A stretch of DNA of 53,869 nt from NCBI GenBank assembly GCA_021821465.1, contig JAKACM010000022.1, forward strand, positions 1 to 53,869, written 5' to 3'. A program made the position numbers and the translations under genes. The DNA comes from Bacillota bacterium (lineage in GTDB: Bacteria > Bacillota > Sulfobacillia > Sulfobacillales > Sulfobacillaceae). Under the pieces are notes generated by a model. It saw only the letters and a list, made by a program, of their open reading frames with translations. It did no database searches and was not told where the DNA came from. Positions 16,979 to 27,828 of this stretch are shown here, piece after piece. Every line of letters begins with the position of its first letter. Position 1 is the first letter of the stretch.

Positions 16979-17764
16979 ATGGCGCAATATCAGGACCACA
17001 TGCTTATCTTGAAATCGAGAGTTTATCGTGAAAGTGATGTTCTCTTGACTTTGTTTGGCATTAAGTCGGGAAAAATCGGGGCGGTAGCCAAAGGGGCCAG
17101 ACGGCCCAAAAGCCGTCTGGCCGGGGTATATCCATTATCCTACGTGATTTGTCAGCTCTATCACGGACGGTCTTCCCTTGACACCGTTAATGGAGTAGAT
17201 TTGGTCGAGGGATTTCCGGGATTGCAAAAAGATTTGTCAAAATTAAGCTGGGCTTTGCTGTTGGCGGACTTGGTCGATGAAATGTTTTCGGAAAGGGATC
17301 CTGCGCCGGAAGTGGTGCCATGGATTATTGCCGCTTGGGATCGTCTCGCACGTGAGGGTTCCCATCTCACCACGGCTCTGAGCACGGGATGGCAATTACT
17401 CAAGTTGGCCGGATATATCCCTAGGTGGGAGACTTGTGATGTTTGCGGGGACATTCCGCGTCAAAATTCGGTGGGGGTAGACTGGGACCAGGACGTCATG
17501 TATTGTTCCAAACATCTACCACCCTCTTCGGAACAGTCGCGAGGAATGGAGATATCCTTGGGCAGCTTTAGGACATGGCAAGGGTGGATGGCATTGGATG
17601 TGACTAAATTGGGGAATTATGAAGCCAAGGGCATTATTGGTGATCAGCTATTTTTTCTGTTTGGGCGATATATTGAACGTCATATAGGAAGGATGCCAAG
17701 ATCGTGGCAATTTGTTCGTGAAGTTGAGAATATCGGGGAACAGGAAAGGAATCGATTATTTTGA
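16979..17764 (+). CDS. recO: DNA repair protein RecO
   Basis: RecO works with RecR and RecF to load RecA onto SSB-coated single-stranded DNA. The N-terminal OB-fold region reads [45 protein letters not shown] zinc-binding Cys set begins at CDVCG. Length 261 aa is typical. I placed the start at ATG 16979, two bases after era; a longer frame from 16937 overlaps era without a binding site. Its stop overlaps the glyQ TTG start. Confidence 0.94.
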   Translation: MAQYQDHMLILKSRVYRESDVLLTLFGIKSGKIGAVAKGARRPKSRLAGVYPLSYVICQLYHGRSSLDTVNGVDLVEGFPGLQKDLSKLSWALLLADLVDEMFSERDPAPEVVPWIIAAWDRLAREGSHLTTALSTGWQLLKLAGYIPRWETCDVCGDIPRQNSVGVDWDQDVMYCSKHLPPSSEQSRGMEISLGSFRTWQGWMALDVTKLGNYEAKGIIGDQLFFLFGRYIERHIGRMPRSWQFVREVENIGEQERNRLF

Positions 17765-18627
17765 CATTACAAGATATTGTGATGAACTTGAAGAATTATT
17801 GGAAAGACCAAAACTGCATGATTGGCGAACCTTATGATATGGAATTGGGAGCGGGCACGATGAGCCCTTTCACTTTTTTCCGTGCTTTAGGCCCGGAACC
17901 CTGGCGAGTGGCCTATGTCCAACCGTGCCGACGTCCGGTAGACGGACGATACGGAGAAAATCCCAATCGAGTTTACCAGCATCACCAATTTCAGGTGTTG
18001 CTTAAGCCGGCTCCCGATGACGTTGTCGAACTGTATTTGAAGAGTTTGGAGTATCTGGGATTGGATCGCCGCCATCATGATATTCGGTTTGTTGAAGACA
18101 ATTGGGAAGCACCCAGCCAAGGGGCATGGGGTATTGGCTGGGAAGTGTGGCTGGACGGCATGGAAATCAGTCAGTTTACCTACTTTCAGCAAATGGGTGG
18201 GCAGGAATGTCGTCCGGTTTCCGCGGAACTGACCTATGGGTTGGAACGGCTGGTAAGTTATTTGGTGGGTGTAGACGAAATTTGGGCGATTGAGTGGGCA
18301 CCCGGCGTGAAATATCAGGACTTGTTCCGACGGGTTGAATGGGAACAGGCTGCCTACAGTTTTGAATACGCATCGGCATCGGTGCTCTTTCAATTGTTTC
18401 AATTATATGAAACCGAAGCCAGGCGACTCTTGGAGAAGGGACTCGTCCGCCCCGGATATGAGTACATTTTGAAATGTTCCCACACCTTTAATACGTTGGA
18501 TGCACTCGGAGCAATTTCCGTAACCGAACGACAAGCCTACTTAGGACGAATGAGAGCATTGTCCCGCATGGCAGCAGAAACATACCTGAAGCACTTGCAA
18601 CCGTCTGAGGAGGCCTTACGGTTATGA
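17761..18627 (+). CDS. glyQ: Glycyl-tRNA synthetase alpha subunit
   Basis: The alpha chain carries the class II catalytic core of the tetrameric bacterial glycyl-tRNA synthetase. Typical sequence is present throughout: [63 protein letters not shown] and [19 protein letters not shown]. Length 288 aa is normal. Translation starts at TTG 17761, overlapping the recO stop as TTGA, and ends overlapping the glyS ATG. Confidence 0.97.
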   Translation: MTLQDIVMNLKNYWKDQNCMIGEPYDMELGAGTMSPFTFFRALGPEPWRVAYVQPCRRPVDGRYGENPNRVYQHHQFQVLLKPAPDDVVELYLKSLEYLGLDRRHHDIRFVEDNWEAPSQGAWGIGWEVWLDGMEISQFTYFQQMGGQECRPVSAELTYGLERLVSYLVGVDEIWAIEWAPGVKYQDLFRRVEWEQAAYSFEYASASVLFQLFQLYETEARRLLEKGLVRPGYEYILKCSHTFNTLDALGAISVTERQAYLGRMRALSRMAAETYLKHLQPSEEALRL

Positions 18628-20666
18628 GAGGTGATGCTCGAGAATTTTTCGCGGAAATAGGTATGGAGGAAGTTCCCAGCCAATATTTGCGTGATATTAT
18701 GGACAACTTTGGTCGTCTTGTCGAAGAAGAACTCTGCCATGTCCGAATCGACGTGATGAATCTGAAAGCCTTGGCCACCCCAAGACGGCTCGTAATTACC
18801 GGTAGGGCATCTGGTGAACAAACACCACTGCGTGAGAGAATTCGCGGCCCCTTATGGGCTGCTGCTTATAAAGACAATAATCCGACGCCGGCTCTTTTGG
18901 GATTTTGCAGAAGGATCGGCGTAACACCCGAAGCAATCGAGTCCATGGGCGAAGGAAACAAAAGGTATGTGGCGGCCACTATTGACCAACCTATTTTGTC
19001 CCTTGAGGAATTAATTGCCCCGGCCGTAGAAAAAGCTTTTGCAACCATTCCCGTAGCCCGTAGTATGCGTTGGGGACAAGAGGATTACCGATTTATTCGG
19101 CCAATTCGCTGGTGTAGCTTATGGGTGGATGATACGCTTATTCCAATGACGGTGGCGGGTGTCTCTTCTTCGCCCTTTACTTACGGAAACCGAACCGATT
19201 ATCCGGAATCTTTGAATTTGGACGGTATTCAATCCTATCAAAGAGCCTTGAGTCAAGGATTGGTTATGCTGGATCCCAACGAACGCAAAAAGGTGATTGA
19301 AACAGAGGCCATGAAACTGGCCTCCAGTGTCTTGGGCCATGTGGAGCTTGATGAAGCATTGTTAGAAGAAGTGACACAATTGGTGGAGTGGCCCGTGCCG
19401 TTTCTTGGCCATTTTGACCGCGACTTGTTGGAGATTCCGGCACCGATCCTCGTTACGTCCATGCGTGTGCACCAGCGGTATTTCCCGGTATATGACGATG
19501 CCAGGCAGCTTCTTCCCTATTTTGTTGGGGTTCGCAACGGTGTGGGGGTGGATTTGGATGCCGTACGCCGGGGGAATGAAAAGGTTTTACGGGCCAGACT
19601 TCAAGATGCCTTGTATTTCTATCGCAATGATTTGCGTCACCGTTTGGCAGATTATCGTCCGCAATTGGGGCGGATCGTGTTTCATCGGAAGCTTGGAACA
19701 TACGGGAACAAGATTGAAAGAGTTCAGGCCCTGTTTGATGCCACTCGGGAGTTCTGGCCTTTGAATACGGTGGCAACACAGCATTTGAAAACAACCATCG
19801 AGTTATACAAAGCGGACCTTGTTACGCAAGTGGTTCAGGAATTCCCGGAGTTACAGGGGATCATGGGACAAATTTATGCTGAGATTGAAGGATTAGCGGA
19901 AGATGTGGCCATAGCCATTGGTGAACAGTATCGACCAGCCTTTTCACAAGATGCGATTCCGAAATCCACGCCCGGACAGATTCTCGTTCTTCTCGACAGA
20001 TTGGATACCTTATTGCAAGGGGTGGCCCATGGTCTGAAACCAACCGGATCCGAGGATCCTTTTGGTTTGAGGCGGGGGGCATTGGCCATCGGGCGAATTT
20101 TGGCCGAATCTAAAGTATGGCAGAGATCTGCCCATGAACTTTTTCGGCTGGCGGGAAATCTATTGGATATCGACGAAGGATCGATTAGCGAGTCTTATGC
20201 CCTGGTTGTAACCCGGCTCAAGAATTACCTGGAAGCCGAAAACCATATCCCTATGCAAAAATCGCAAGCCATTTTCGGTTTCGACTTTCCGTGGTCGGAA
20301 TATGCCCGCCGTTTGGAATTCTTGGACCGGATTTTGGGTGATTCAAATTGGGAACATGTTGCTTTGTCATTCAAACGCATAGACCGTGTGATGCAAGGTA
20401 TTGAAGCGCCGGATACTCCGCCTCGGTGGACATTGGATGTGGAACAACGTGTTTGGGAAATGATTCAAACGGCTTTTGCCTGCCGAAATTCCATGGAAGA
20501 ATGGTGGGGGGCTATTCAAAAGTTATCAGATGCCATTGACGCTCTTTTTGAAGCCGTGTTAATTAATGATCCGGATATCACAGTGAGAACCAAACGCGGA
20601 CAATTATTGGCCTATGCCCGCCAGGCTTACACTATGTTTTATGACATCCGACAGATCTCGGGATAG
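18624..20666 (+). CDS. glyS: Glycyl-tRNA synthetase beta subunit
   Basis: The beta chain (680 aa) binds tRNA-Gly and completes the enzyme with GlyQ. Characteristic sequence includes the N-terminal [19 protein letters not shown], the core [34 protein letters not shown], and the HD-like region [25 protein letters not shown] with [16 protein letters not shown]. The ATG at 18624 overlaps the glyQ stop by four bases, ensuring matched synthesis. It ends the era-recO-glyQS run. Confidence 0.97.
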   Translation: MRGDAREFFAEIGMEEVPSQYLRDIMDNFGRLVEEELCHVRIDVMNLKALATPRRLVITGRASGEQTPLRERIRGPLWAAAYKDNNPTPALLGFCRRIGVTPEAIESMGEGNKRYVAATIDQPILSLEELIAPAVEKAFATIPVARSMRWGQEDYRFIRPIRWCSLWVDDTLIPMTVAGVSSSPFTYGNRTDYPESLNLDGIQSYQRALSQGLVMLDPNERKKVIETEAMKLASSVLGHVELDEALLEEVTQLVEWPVPFLGHFDRDLLEIPAPILVTSMRVHQRYFPVYDDARQLLPYFVGVRNGVGVDLDAVRRGNEKVLRARLQDALYFYRNDLRHRLADYRPQLGRIVFHRKLGTYGNKIERVQALFDATREFWPLNTVATQHLKTTIELYKADLVTQVVQEFPELQGIMGQIYAEIEGLAEDVAIAIGEQYRPAFSQDAIPKSTPGQILVLLDRLDTLLQGVAHGLKPTGSEDPFGLRRGALAIGRILAESKVWQRSAHELFRLAGNLLDIDEGSISESYALVVTRLKNYLEAENHIPMQKSQAIFGFDFPWSEYARRLEFLDRILGDSNWEHVALSFKRIDRVMQGIEAPDTPPRWTLDVEQRVWEMIQTAFACRNSMEEWWGAIQKLSDAIDALFEAVLINDPDITVRTKRGQLLAYARQAYTMFYDIRQISG

Positions 20667-20681
20667 GAAAGCAAACTGTGG

Positions 20682-20738
20682 GATGTGCTGAAAAGAGATT
20701 CAGGAATTTGAACATGTGTGTTCAAATTTAGAAAGGTA
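20682..20738 (+). promoter_or_regulatory. Leader element shared with era, upstream of ppsR
   Basis: This carries the same ordered blocks as 16022-16077 (ATGTGCTGA, AGGAATTTGAAC, TAGAAAGG). In this copy the second block forms a perfect 10-bp stem, AATTTGAACA (20705-20714) with TGTTCAAATT (20719-20728), around a TGTG loop. No T-run follows, so it is not an intrinsic terminator. Confidence 0.5.
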
Positions 20739-20747
20739 GGAAGAAAG

Positions 20748-21560
20748 TTGGCCAATTACGGGAGAATCTATATTGTATCCGATTCGCTGGGCGAGACGGC
20801 CGAGCGAGTGGCCCATGGGGCAGCGATACAATTTGAGGATGCCGATATTCACATTGAGAGGCTGTCCAATATATTGGATTCCCACGGAATTGACAGAATA
20901 CTGGAAAGAGCGGCCGGGGAAGCGGCCATTGTGGTTTACACTTTAGTGCGACCGGATTTAAGTGAACACTTAAAAAGCCAAGCCCAGGAATTAGGGGTTC
21001 AAACCGTTGACGTTATGGGCCCGGTAATCCAAGCCTTGCAAACAACATTGGATTTGAAGCCGAGGCTTATACCAGGCTTGTCGCATCGTCTGGACCGCGA
21101 GTACTTTGATCGCGTTGAGGCGGTAGAATTTGCGGTCAAATACGACGATGGCAAGGATCCCCGGGGAATTCGCGAAGCGGATATTGTGCTCTTGGGAGTG
21201 TCTCGCACCTCTAAAACACCGGTCAGTTTGTATTTGGCTAATCATCGCCTGAAGGTGGCTAACGTGCCCCTTGTGCCCGAAGTTCCTGTGCCTGCGGAAG
21301 TGTTTCAAGATGCAAGGAATAAGAGTATTGGACTCATTATTGATGCCGAACTCCTGATGGGTATAAGGCGGCAGCGCCTGAAATCCTTGGGACTGGGATC
21401 ATCGGCTCAGTATGCCACAATGGATCGAATTATGGCAGAATTAGACTACGCATGGGATATCTTTAACCGGCTCAAATGCCCGGTACTTGATGTCAGTAAC
21501 CATGCGGTCGAGGAAACGGCTACACGAGTCTTAGAAATACGACAAGGAGGACATCACTAG
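20748..21560 (+). CDS. ppsR: PPDK regulatory protein (kinase/pyrophosphorylase)
   Basis: This DUF299-family bifunctional enzyme uses ADP to phosphorylate and inactivate pyruvate phosphate dikinase, and phosphate to reactivate it. The P-loop-like GVSRTSKTP is visible near residue 155. The N-terminus YIVSDSLGETAERVA is typical. TTG 20748 follows GGTAGGAAG and gives 270 aa; a longer frame from GTG 20718 starts inside the leader hairpin. Its presumed target, ppdK, begins two bases after its stop. Confidence 0.92.
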   Translation: MANYGRIYIVSDSLGETAERVAHGAAIQFEDADIHIERLSNILDSHGIDRILERAAGEAAIVVYTLVRPDLSEHLKSQAQELGVQTVDVMGPVIQALQTTLDLKPRLIPGLSHRLDREYFDRVEAVEFAVKYDDGKDPRGIREADIVLLGVSRTSKTPVSLYLANHRLKVANVPLVPEVPVPAEVFQDARNKSIGLIIDAELLMGIRRQRLKSLGLGSSAQYATMDRIMAELDYAWDIFNRLKCPVLDVSNHAVEETATRVLEIRQGGHH

Positions 21561-21561
21561 A

Positions 21562-24195
21562 ATGTCTCGATATGTTTTTGCATTCGAGCAAGGACGGGCA
21601 ACCCAGCGTGAACTATTGGGAGGCAAGGGGGCCGGTTTGGCTGAGATGAGTTATATCGGTTTACCGGTGCCTCCTGGGTTCACCCTGACTACTGAAGCGT
21701 GCAATCTCTATCAAGAGTTAGGACGATTCCCAGAAGGATTGATGGAAGAAACATGGGACAATCTTGCGATTTTAGAGAACAAAGTTTCTCGCACTCTGGG
21801 AGATCCCGCCAAACCCTTGTTGGTTTCGGTACGTTCGGGTGCGCCAATATCAATGCCGGGAATGATGGATACTGTTTTAAATTTGGGTCTCAATACCGAG
21901 ACGACGGAAGGTTTGGCAGAATTAACTCAAAACCGGCGTTTTGCCTTAGATAGCTATCGGCGGTTTATTCAAATGTTTGGGAATGTGGTTATGCATATGG
22001 AGCATCATTTGTTTGAAAGCATTTTGGAAGACGTTAAAAAAGGCGCAGGAATCAAACTGGATCCGGATTTGCGGGAAGCGGATTGGGAAATGGTCATTAA
22101 GCGCTACAAAGACTTGGTTCGGCATTCAAGCGGACGGGACTTTCCGGAGGATACCCGTGAACAATTGGAAATGGCCATAAAAGCTGTGTTCGACTCTTGG
22201 AAAAATCCAAGAGCCATTGTATATCGCCGCTTAAACAAGATCCCGGAGACATTGGGGACCGCGGTCAATGTGCAGACTATGGTCTTCGGTAACATGGGAG
22301 TCAGTTCGGCGACCGGGGTATTATTTACCCGCAACCCGAATACGGGGGAAGGTGGGATGTACGGAGAATATTTGACCAACGCACAGGGAGAAGATGTGGT
22401 CGCAGGAATTCGCACACCCAAAACCATTGGGGAAATGGCTCGGGAAATGCCCAAAACTTTTCGGGAACTCACTGAGGTGTGTATACTATTGGAGAAACAT
22501 TATCGCGACATGCAGGATATTGAATTCACCGTAGAACGCGAAAAATTATATGTTTTGCAAACCCGAACGGGTAAACGCACAGCCGGGGCCTGTGTAAAAA
22601 TCGCGGTGGACCTTGTACAAGAAGGCGTGATAAGCCGAGAAGAGGCCATTTTGAGGCAGGATCTTGATCAGGTCTCTCGTCTTCTTTATAGGCAAATCGA
22701 CCCCAGTGCCGAGTTGGATGTTTTGGCCAGAGGATTGCCCGCATCTCCGGGGGCGGCTTCGGGAAAGGTTGTTTTTACCGCCGACGAAGCGGAAAGCAGA
22801 GGAAACCAGGGAGAAAGAGTAATCTTGGTGCGTCCTGAAACGACTCCCGATGATATTCACGGCATTGTGGCCGCACAAGGGGTCTTAACCAGCCGTGGAG
22901 GTATGACCTCACACGCCGCCATCGTTGCGCGAGGCATGGGAAAACCTGCCGTAACCGGCTGTGAGGTTCTTCGCATTGATCTGGCCCATGAAATATTCTA
23001 TGTGGGAGATGTAAAGGTTTCCCACAATGATGTCTTGACAATTGATGGCGGTAGCGGACGGGTGGTACTCGGTGTAGTAAAGACGGTGGAACCCGGTTTG
23101 TCACAGGATTTTAGCACGTTGCTGGAATGGGCAGACGAGATGAAACAGTTGGGCGTGGAAGCTAATGCCGATACTCCCGAAGATGCTCAACTCGCACGCA
23201 ATTTCGGGGCACAGGGAGTTGGGTTGTGCCGAACCGAGCACATGTTCATGGGGCAAGAGCGATTGCCGGTAATGCAGAAGATGATCCTCGCGGAGTCTTT
23301 AGTCGAACGTCAAAGAGCATTAGATCAACTGTTGCCTATGCAACAGAGCGACTTTTACGGTATTCTCAAGGCCATGGACGGTTACGCTGTGACAATCCGC
23401 TTACTGGATCCTCCCTTGCATGAATTTCTGCCTCATATTCCCGACACCGAAAAGGAGTTGGCTTCGGCTCATGAAGAACAGCGCATGGATGATATTGTGC
23501 GACTGGAATCTGTTTTGCGCCGGACCAGAACCTTGGTCGAATTCAACCCCATGCTTGGCTTTCGCGGAGTGCGCTTAGGAATTGTTTATCCTGAAATTTA
23601 TGCCATGCAGGCCCAAGCAATTTTTCAGGCACAGGCTCAGTTATTGCGTGAAGGTCATCATCCCGTGGTTGAAGTCATGATACCTTTGGTGGGAACCCTC
23701 TCGGAATTCACGAAAATGAAAGCTCTCATTGCCGAGGTTAATGAACAGACTCAAAAGGCGGAGAACATTTCCTTGCCTTACAAAATCGGCACGATGATTG
23801 AAATTCCGCGAGCTGCCTTGATAGCTGGCTCTATTGCCCAGGAAGCGGAATTCTTCTCATTTGGGACGAACGATTTGACGCAAACAACGTTTGGCTTTAG
23901 CCGAGACGATGCCGAAAGCAAGTTTTTACCCCATTATCTGGCTGAGAAAATTCTGGCGGATAATCCTTTTATGGTGCTGGACCGTGAAGGGGTAGGCAAG
24001 CTCATAGAAGGCGCAATGGCCGACGGGCGAAAAGCTCGTCCCGAATTAAAGGCGGGAATTTGCGGAGAACATGGGGGAGATCCCTCCTCCATCGAATTTT
24101 GTCAGATGGTGAATCTCAGTTATGTGAGTGCTTCTCCATACCGGGTTCCGATTGCACGTTTGGCTGCGGCCCGAGCCAAACTTCGCGTAAATTAA
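21562..24195 (+). CDS. ppdK: Pyruvate, phosphate dikinase
   Basis: PPDK interconverts pyruvate, ATP and phosphate with PEP, AMP and pyrophosphate. The 877-residue product is full length: an N-terminal ATP-grasp domain (GGKGAGLAEM, RSGAPISMPGMMDTVLNLG), the central phosphohistidine domain (SRGGMTSHAAIVARGMGKP, catalytic His) and the C-terminal PEP/pyruvate barrel (GLCRTEHMF, FSFGTNDLTQTTFG, GICGEHGGDP with the catalytic Cys). It forms a two-gene unit with ppsR. With the downstream ppc gene it suggests PEP-pyruvate-oxaloacetate node control. A hairpin follows at 24225-24266. Confidence 0.97.
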   Translation: MSRYVFAFEQGRATQRELLGGKGAGLAEMSYIGLPVPPGFTLTTEACNLYQELGRFPEGLMEETWDNLAILENKVSRTLGDPAKPLLVSVRSGAPISMPGMMDTVLNLGLNTETTEGLAELTQNRRFALDSYRRFIQMFGNVVMHMEHHLFESILEDVKKGAGIKLDPDLREADWEMVIKRYKDLVRHSSGRDFPEDTREQLEMAIKAVFDSWKNPRAIVYRRLNKIPETLGTAVNVQTMVFGNMGVSSATGVLFTRNPNTGEGGMYGEYLTNAQGEDVVAGIRTPKTIGEMAREMPKTFRELTEVCILLEKHYRDMQDIEFTVEREKLYVLQTRTGKRTAGACVKIAVDLVQEGVISREEAILRQDLDQVSRLLYRQIDPSAELDVLARGLPASPGAASGKVVFTADEAESRGNQGERVILVRPETTPDDIHGIVAAQGVLTSRGGMTSHAAIVARGMGKPAVTGCEVLRIDLAHEIFYVGDVKVSHNDVLTIDGGSGRVVLGVVKTVEPGLSQDFSTLLEWADEMKQLGVEANADTPEDAQLARNFGAQGVGLCRTEHMFMGQERLPVMQKMILAESLVERQRALDQLLPMQQSDFYGILKAMDGYAVTIRLLDPPLHEFLPHIPDTEKELASAHEEQRMDDIVRLESVLRRTRTLVEFNPMLGFRGVRLGIVYPEIYAMQAQAIFQAQAQLLREGHHPVVEVMIPLVGTLSEFTKMKALIAEVNEQTQKAENISLPYKIGTMIEIPRAALIAGSIAQEAEFFSFGTNDLTQTTFGFSRDDAESKFLPHYLAEKILADNPFMVLDREGVGKLIEGAMADGRKARPELKAGICGEHGGDPSSIEFCQMVNLSYVSASPYRVPIARLAAARAKLRVN

Positions 24196-24224
24196 AGACT
24201 TTTTGCAAGCGTAAGACATCACAC

Positions 24225-24266
24225 GCGGACGATGGCTCAAAATGTAACTTTTTGACCATCGTTCGC
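24225..24266 (+). terminator. Hairpin terminator after ppdK
   Basis: GCGGACGATGG plus CTCAAAA pairs with TTTTTGA plus CCATCGTTCGC around a short loop, giving a long stem with few mismatches. A weak T-rich stretch (ATCTTTTCC) follows. It lies 30 bases behind the ppdK stop. Confidence 0.65.
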
Positions 24267-24347
24267 AGATCTTTTCCCGGAATTTTCCGAGTCTATCGGA
24301 TAAAGTGACTTCCGAATGCAATCAGTCGAATTCAATGAACCCCATCC

Positions 24348-24374
24348 GATTGCATGGATTGCATGGATTGCATG
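24348..24374 (+). repeat. Three tandem copies of GATTGCATG
   Basis: Three exact 9-bp repeats lie between the ppdK terminator and the dnaG promoter. An inverted copy of eight of the bases (ATGCAATC) lies at 24315-24322. They could be protein-binding sites or simple slippage repeats. Confidence 0.8.
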
Positions 24375-24452
24375 GAAGGAAGCGTTTTCTGGTCATGTTT
24401 AATTATTGTGTTGCAATTGTGTTCAGCATTCGTTAGATTGCGTTACAATCTA

Positions 24453-24461
24453 TGGTATAAT
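24453..24461 (+). promoter_or_regulatory. Extended -10 promoter for dnaG-sigA
   Basis: TGG-TATAAT forms an extended -10 element with a perfect hexamer at 24456-24461. No good -35 stands at the proper distance. Transcription would begin near 24468, about 145 bases before dnaG. Confidence 0.65.
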
Positions 24462-24488
24462 ACTATTAATTGAGTTGAGTGTCGTTAA

Positions 24489-24530
24489 CCGGTCGATTTC
24501 TTGAGATGCTTTCGACCGGGGATTTTTTTT
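24489..24530 (+). terminator. Intrinsic terminator or attenuator in the dnaG leader
   Basis: CCGGTCGA (24489-24496) pairs perfectly with TCGACCGG (24512-24519) and is followed by GGATTTTTTTT. It lies between the extended -10 promoter and dnaG, so it would act on the dnaG-sigA transcript about 20 bases after its start. Confidence 0.75.
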
Positions 24531-24613
24531 CTTCATTTCTCGTCAATGTGAAAAAATAAGCAGGAATATTTGCTTCGGCGGCGAATTTTTCCTCATGACT
24601 GGAGTGATTCCTG

Positions 24614-26404
24614 ATGGTTGATTCCACCTATGAGGCTTGGACCAATGCAGTGAGAGAAGCTGCTGATATCGTTGAAGTGATAGGACGTTATGTCAGTTTA
24701 AAACAAAAAGGTAAGAACTTTTGGGGATTATGTCCCTTTCATCAGGAGAAAACGCCGTCGTTTAGTGTGGATTCCCATCAGCAACTGTTTTATTGTTTCG
24801 GGTGCCACAAAGGAGGAACTGTCTATACTTTTTTGATGGAACACGAAGCCCTGACTTTTAGAGAAGCTGTGGACAAGTTGGCCACTGAACTCGGCATACC
24901 CCCAGCGCCCAAGCAGGAGAAATCCGATGCCCACCGCCATTTCAGTCAACTTCAGGCAGTAATGGAGTGGACCCAAGAATTTTTTCAGCTTAGCACTAAT
25001 CAATACTATGACATATTTGGGCAATATCTTGAAAGACGTCAAGTCAGTCCGGCAGCACAAAAACGGTTTGAATTGGGTTATGCCCCAAAGTCGTGGAATG
25101 CTCTCAGCCAATTTTTAGCGAAGCACGGTGTGAGTGAATCGGACATGTTGGAATCCGGGGTGGTTACCTCTCGAAAGGAAGGGAGCGGTGTTTATGACCG
25201 CTGGAGGCAGCGCATTATGTTTCCCATCCGAAATCACCGGGGACAACTTATTGCCTTCGGAGGACGGGCTCTCGACACCGACCAGGAACCCAAGTATCTT
25301 AATTCTCCGGATACACCACTATTTCATAAAAGCAATGTGCTTTATGGGGAACACTTGGCCCGTAAAGTTTGGCGTCAGAATCGGCGACCGTTATTGGTCG
25401 AGGGATATTTCGATGTCATCGCATGTCATGAAGCAGGATTGGAACAAGCCGTCGCCAGTTTGGGAACGGCTTTGAGCCGAGAACACGCCAGAATACTAGC
25501 CCGTTACAGCCAAGAAACGGATTTACTCTATGACAGTGATCGGGCGGGGCAAGAGGCCATGGTTCGCGCATTCTATTCCCTTTCTCAAGAAGGGATTAAA
25601 GTCAATCGCGTGTTTTTGGCAAGCGGGAAAGACCCCGATGAATTTTTGAAGGAAAAGGGCCCATCCGCCTTAGCCGAAAGTGTGGAAAATCGCATACCCT
25701 ATTTTGAGGCTGTGTTGCAAGAGAAAATGCGTGATGCTTCTTCGCTCACAGCACGGGGAAAAGCGGAACTGGTCGAAACGATCAAACCGTTTTGGAAGGC
25801 TTTGAGTGACCCGGTGGAAAAATCCAGCTATCTCGAGACGATGGCGAACGTGCTACAGGTCGATCAAAGCATTCTAGCACAGAGTTTTGGGATCAAGCAA
25901 GGAAATGAGCATATAACGCTCAAAAACAGGCATAATATGGAGAGAATTATTTCTAACGTTAAGAGGCGGTCCCATGATGTGTATTTGCTAGCCTTTTTAG
26001 TTCGGCATCCGGAACATGTGGGCAAGGTACGGGCAACGTTGTCGGAATGGATCGTAGAGCATGATTTGACTCAAATTTTGAAAGATCTGGAGGAGGGTCG
26101 GCCCATGTCGGAATTGACCTCGCAGATTGATTCGATGGGCATCCAGGTCCGTTCTTTAGTACTAGAGGCATTAGCCTATGACGGTCCCAATGGGGGAGTA
26201 AGAGCCCTTGACGATGTCCTCCAGGCCATCAAGAAGCAACAAGATACGGACAAATGGAATCGGTTGATGGCACGCTTAAAACAGGGCGAGAATTCTGCGG
26301 AACTTATCCGTGAAATTCAGGCATTGCAAGGGCAATTGGCTCAAGATCAACTAAACCGTGCATCAGATCCATGGGGTGCTGCTCGTATAGGAAAGGAGGG
26401 ATAG
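24614..26404 (+). CDS. dnaG: DNA primase
   Basis: DnaG makes RNA primers for replication. The N-terminal CHC2 zinc finger has Cys 40, His 43, Cys 61 and Cys 64 ([20 protein letters not shown]). The TOPRIM core shows [24 protein letters not shown] and [10 protein letters not shown]. The C-terminal helicase-interacting region is less conserved. Length 596 aa is typical. The ATG at 24614 lacks a strong binding site nearby (GGAGTGATTCCTG). It precedes sigA by one base, the classic macromolecular synthesis pair. Confidence 0.96.
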   Translation: MVDSTYEAWTNAVREAADIVEVIGRYVSLKQKGKNFWGLCPFHQEKTPSFSVDSHQQLFYCFGCHKGGTVYTFLMEHEALTFREAVDKLATELGIPPAPKQEKSDAHRHFSQLQAVMEWTQEFFQLSTNQYYDIFGQYLERRQVSPAAQKRFELGYAPKSWNALSQFLAKHGVSESDMLESGVVTSRKEGSGVYDRWRQRIMFPIRNHRGQLIAFGGRALDTDQEPKYLNSPDTPLFHKSNVLYGEHLARKVWRQNRRPLLVEGYFDVIACHEAGLEQAVASLGTALSREHARILARYSQETDLLYDSDRAGQEAMVRAFYSLSQEGIKVNRVFLASGKDPDEFLKEKGPSALAESVENRIPYFEAVLQEKMRDASSLTARGKAELVETIKPFWKALSDPVEKSSYLETMANVLQVDQSILAQSFGIKQGNEHITLKNRHNMERIISNVKRRSHDVYLLAFLVRHPEHVGKVRATLSEWIVEHDLTQILKDLEEGRPMSELTSQIDSMGIQVRSLVLEALAYDGPNGGVRALDDVLQAIKKQQDTDKWNRLMARLKQGENSAELIREIQALQGQLAQDQLNRASDPWGAARIGKEG

Positions 26405-26405
26405 C

Positions 26406-27518
26406 ATGGCTCAGGGCAAGAAAGCGGTGGCACAAATTGATGAGGTAAAGACCCTGATTCGTCGTGGCCAAGAACGGGGTAAACTCTCCTATGGCGAAAT
26501 TGTGGATACTCTGCAGTCTGTTGACCTTCCTCCCGACCAGATTGACAGCATATATGTAATGTTTGGTGAGTTGGGAATTGAATTGATCGGAGAACAGGCG
26601 AATGATGAAGATCAGGAACCCGAACCGGACGAGGTCGAAGCGGAAGAGGCCGAGGAGGTTGGACGGGATTTAACTGTTCCTGATGGGGTGGCTATTGACG
26701 ATCCGGTTCGGATGTACCTTAAGGAAATCGGTCGCGTGCCCTTATTGACCGCGAATGAGGAAGTGGAATTAGCCAAGCGAATCGAAGCGGGGGATGAGGA
26801 AGCTAAGCGTAAATTGGCGGAAGCCAACTTGCGATTAGTTGTCTCGATTGCCAAACGTTATGTCGGCCGTGGAATGCTGTTCCTGGACTTGATACAAGAA
26901 GGGAATCTGGGACTTATCAAGGCGGTAGAGAAATTTGACTATCGTAAGGGGTATAAGTTTAGTACCTATGCGACCTGGTGGATTCGGCAAGCGATTACCC
27001 GGGCAATTGCTGATCAGGCGCGTACCATTCGGATTCCGGTGCACATGGTGGAAACGATCAACAAATTGATTCGGGTTCAGCGTCAATTGTTGCAAGAACT
27101 GGGACGGGATCCGACGCCTGAAGAAATTGCCAAGGAAATGGGGATTACCGAAGAACGTGTCCGGGAGATTTTGAAAGTGGCACAAGAACCGGTTTCTCTG
27201 GAAACGCCCATTGGGGAAGAAGAAGATTCGCACTTAGGGGACTTTATTGAAGACGAAGATGCCCCTGCGCCTGCGGAAGCAGCCGGATACCAGTTGTTGA
27301 AAGAACAATTGGAGGAAGTGCTTGATACACTGACAAATCGTGAAGAAAAGGTTTTGCGGTTGCGTTTTGGTCTGAGTGACGGTCGAGCTCGGACTTTAGA
27401 AGAAGTCGGACAGGTTTTTGGCGTGACGCGTGAGCGAATTCGTCAGATAGAGGCTAAAGCGTTGAGGAAATTGCGACATCCGACCCGCAGCAAAAAGCTC
27501 AAAGATTATTTGGATTAA
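26406..27518 (+). CDS. sigA: RNA polymerase sigma factor SigA/RpoD
   Basis: This is the housekeeping sigma-70 factor (370 aa). Region 1.2 starts at [19 protein letters not shown]. Region 2 contains [16 protein letters not shown], then [18 protein letters not shown] and [15 protein letters not shown]. Region 3 follows with [13 protein letters not shown]. Region 4 has [20 protein letters not shown] and ends in [15 protein letters not shown]. An acidic linker ([19 protein letters not shown]) separates region 1.1. The ATG at 26406 follows AAAGGAGG inside the dnaG end. A hairpin follows the stop. Confidence 0.98.
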   Translation: MAQGKKAVAQIDEVKTLIRRGQERGKLSYGEIVDTLQSVDLPPDQIDSIYVMFGELGIELIGEQANDEDQEPEPDEVEAEEAEEVGRDLTVPDGVAIDDPVRMYLKEIGRVPLLTANEEVELAKRIEAGDEEAKRKLAEANLRLVVSIAKRYVGRGMLFLDLIQEGNLGLIKAVEKFDYRKGYKFSTYATWWIRQAITRAIADQARTIRIPVHMVETINKLIRVQRQLLQELGRDPTPEEIAKEMGITEERVREILKVAQEPVSLETPIGEEEDSHLGDFIEDEDAPAPAEAAGYQLLKEQLEEVLDTLTNREEKVLRLRFGLSDGRARTLEEVGQVFGVTRERIRQIEAKALRKLRHPTRSKKLKDYLD

Positions 27519-27526
27519 AGGTGATG

Positions 27527-27551
27527 GGAGGACCGTTTAAAGCGGTCCTCC
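27527..27551 (+). terminator. Hairpin after sigA
   Basis: GGAGGACCG (27527-27535) pairs perfectly with CGGTCCTCC (27543-27551) around a 7-base loop, nine bases behind the sigA stop. The following TTCC is only weakly T-rich. Confidence 0.65.
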
Positions 27552-27828
27552 TTCCTACCTATTCCCTTTTCCGACTTGTGCTGCTCATTACTCCGAATGG
27601 TTTCTTGGGCTGTTTTGGGCAGATCCAAAGTGTGAAGGATGAGGACGATGGACGAGGACGGGTAAAGTGTGGAAGAAGTTACAAAAAGGGAATCTGACCG
27701 GGCAACTTTCCATTCTCGATTAAGTTGAGTATCATAAAGGGCGTGTCTGAATTGAGAACGGCGAGGACTATAAATGAGAATCTTTCACACGAGATTCATA
27801 GGCTTTTGGTCTCCATGAAGTACACTGG
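27552..27828. other. Spacer between sigA and asnB
   Basis: I see no gene or clear promoter in these 277 bases. The sequence around 27640-27660 is purine-rich (GATGAGGACGATGGACGAGGACGGG). Confidence 0.4.
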
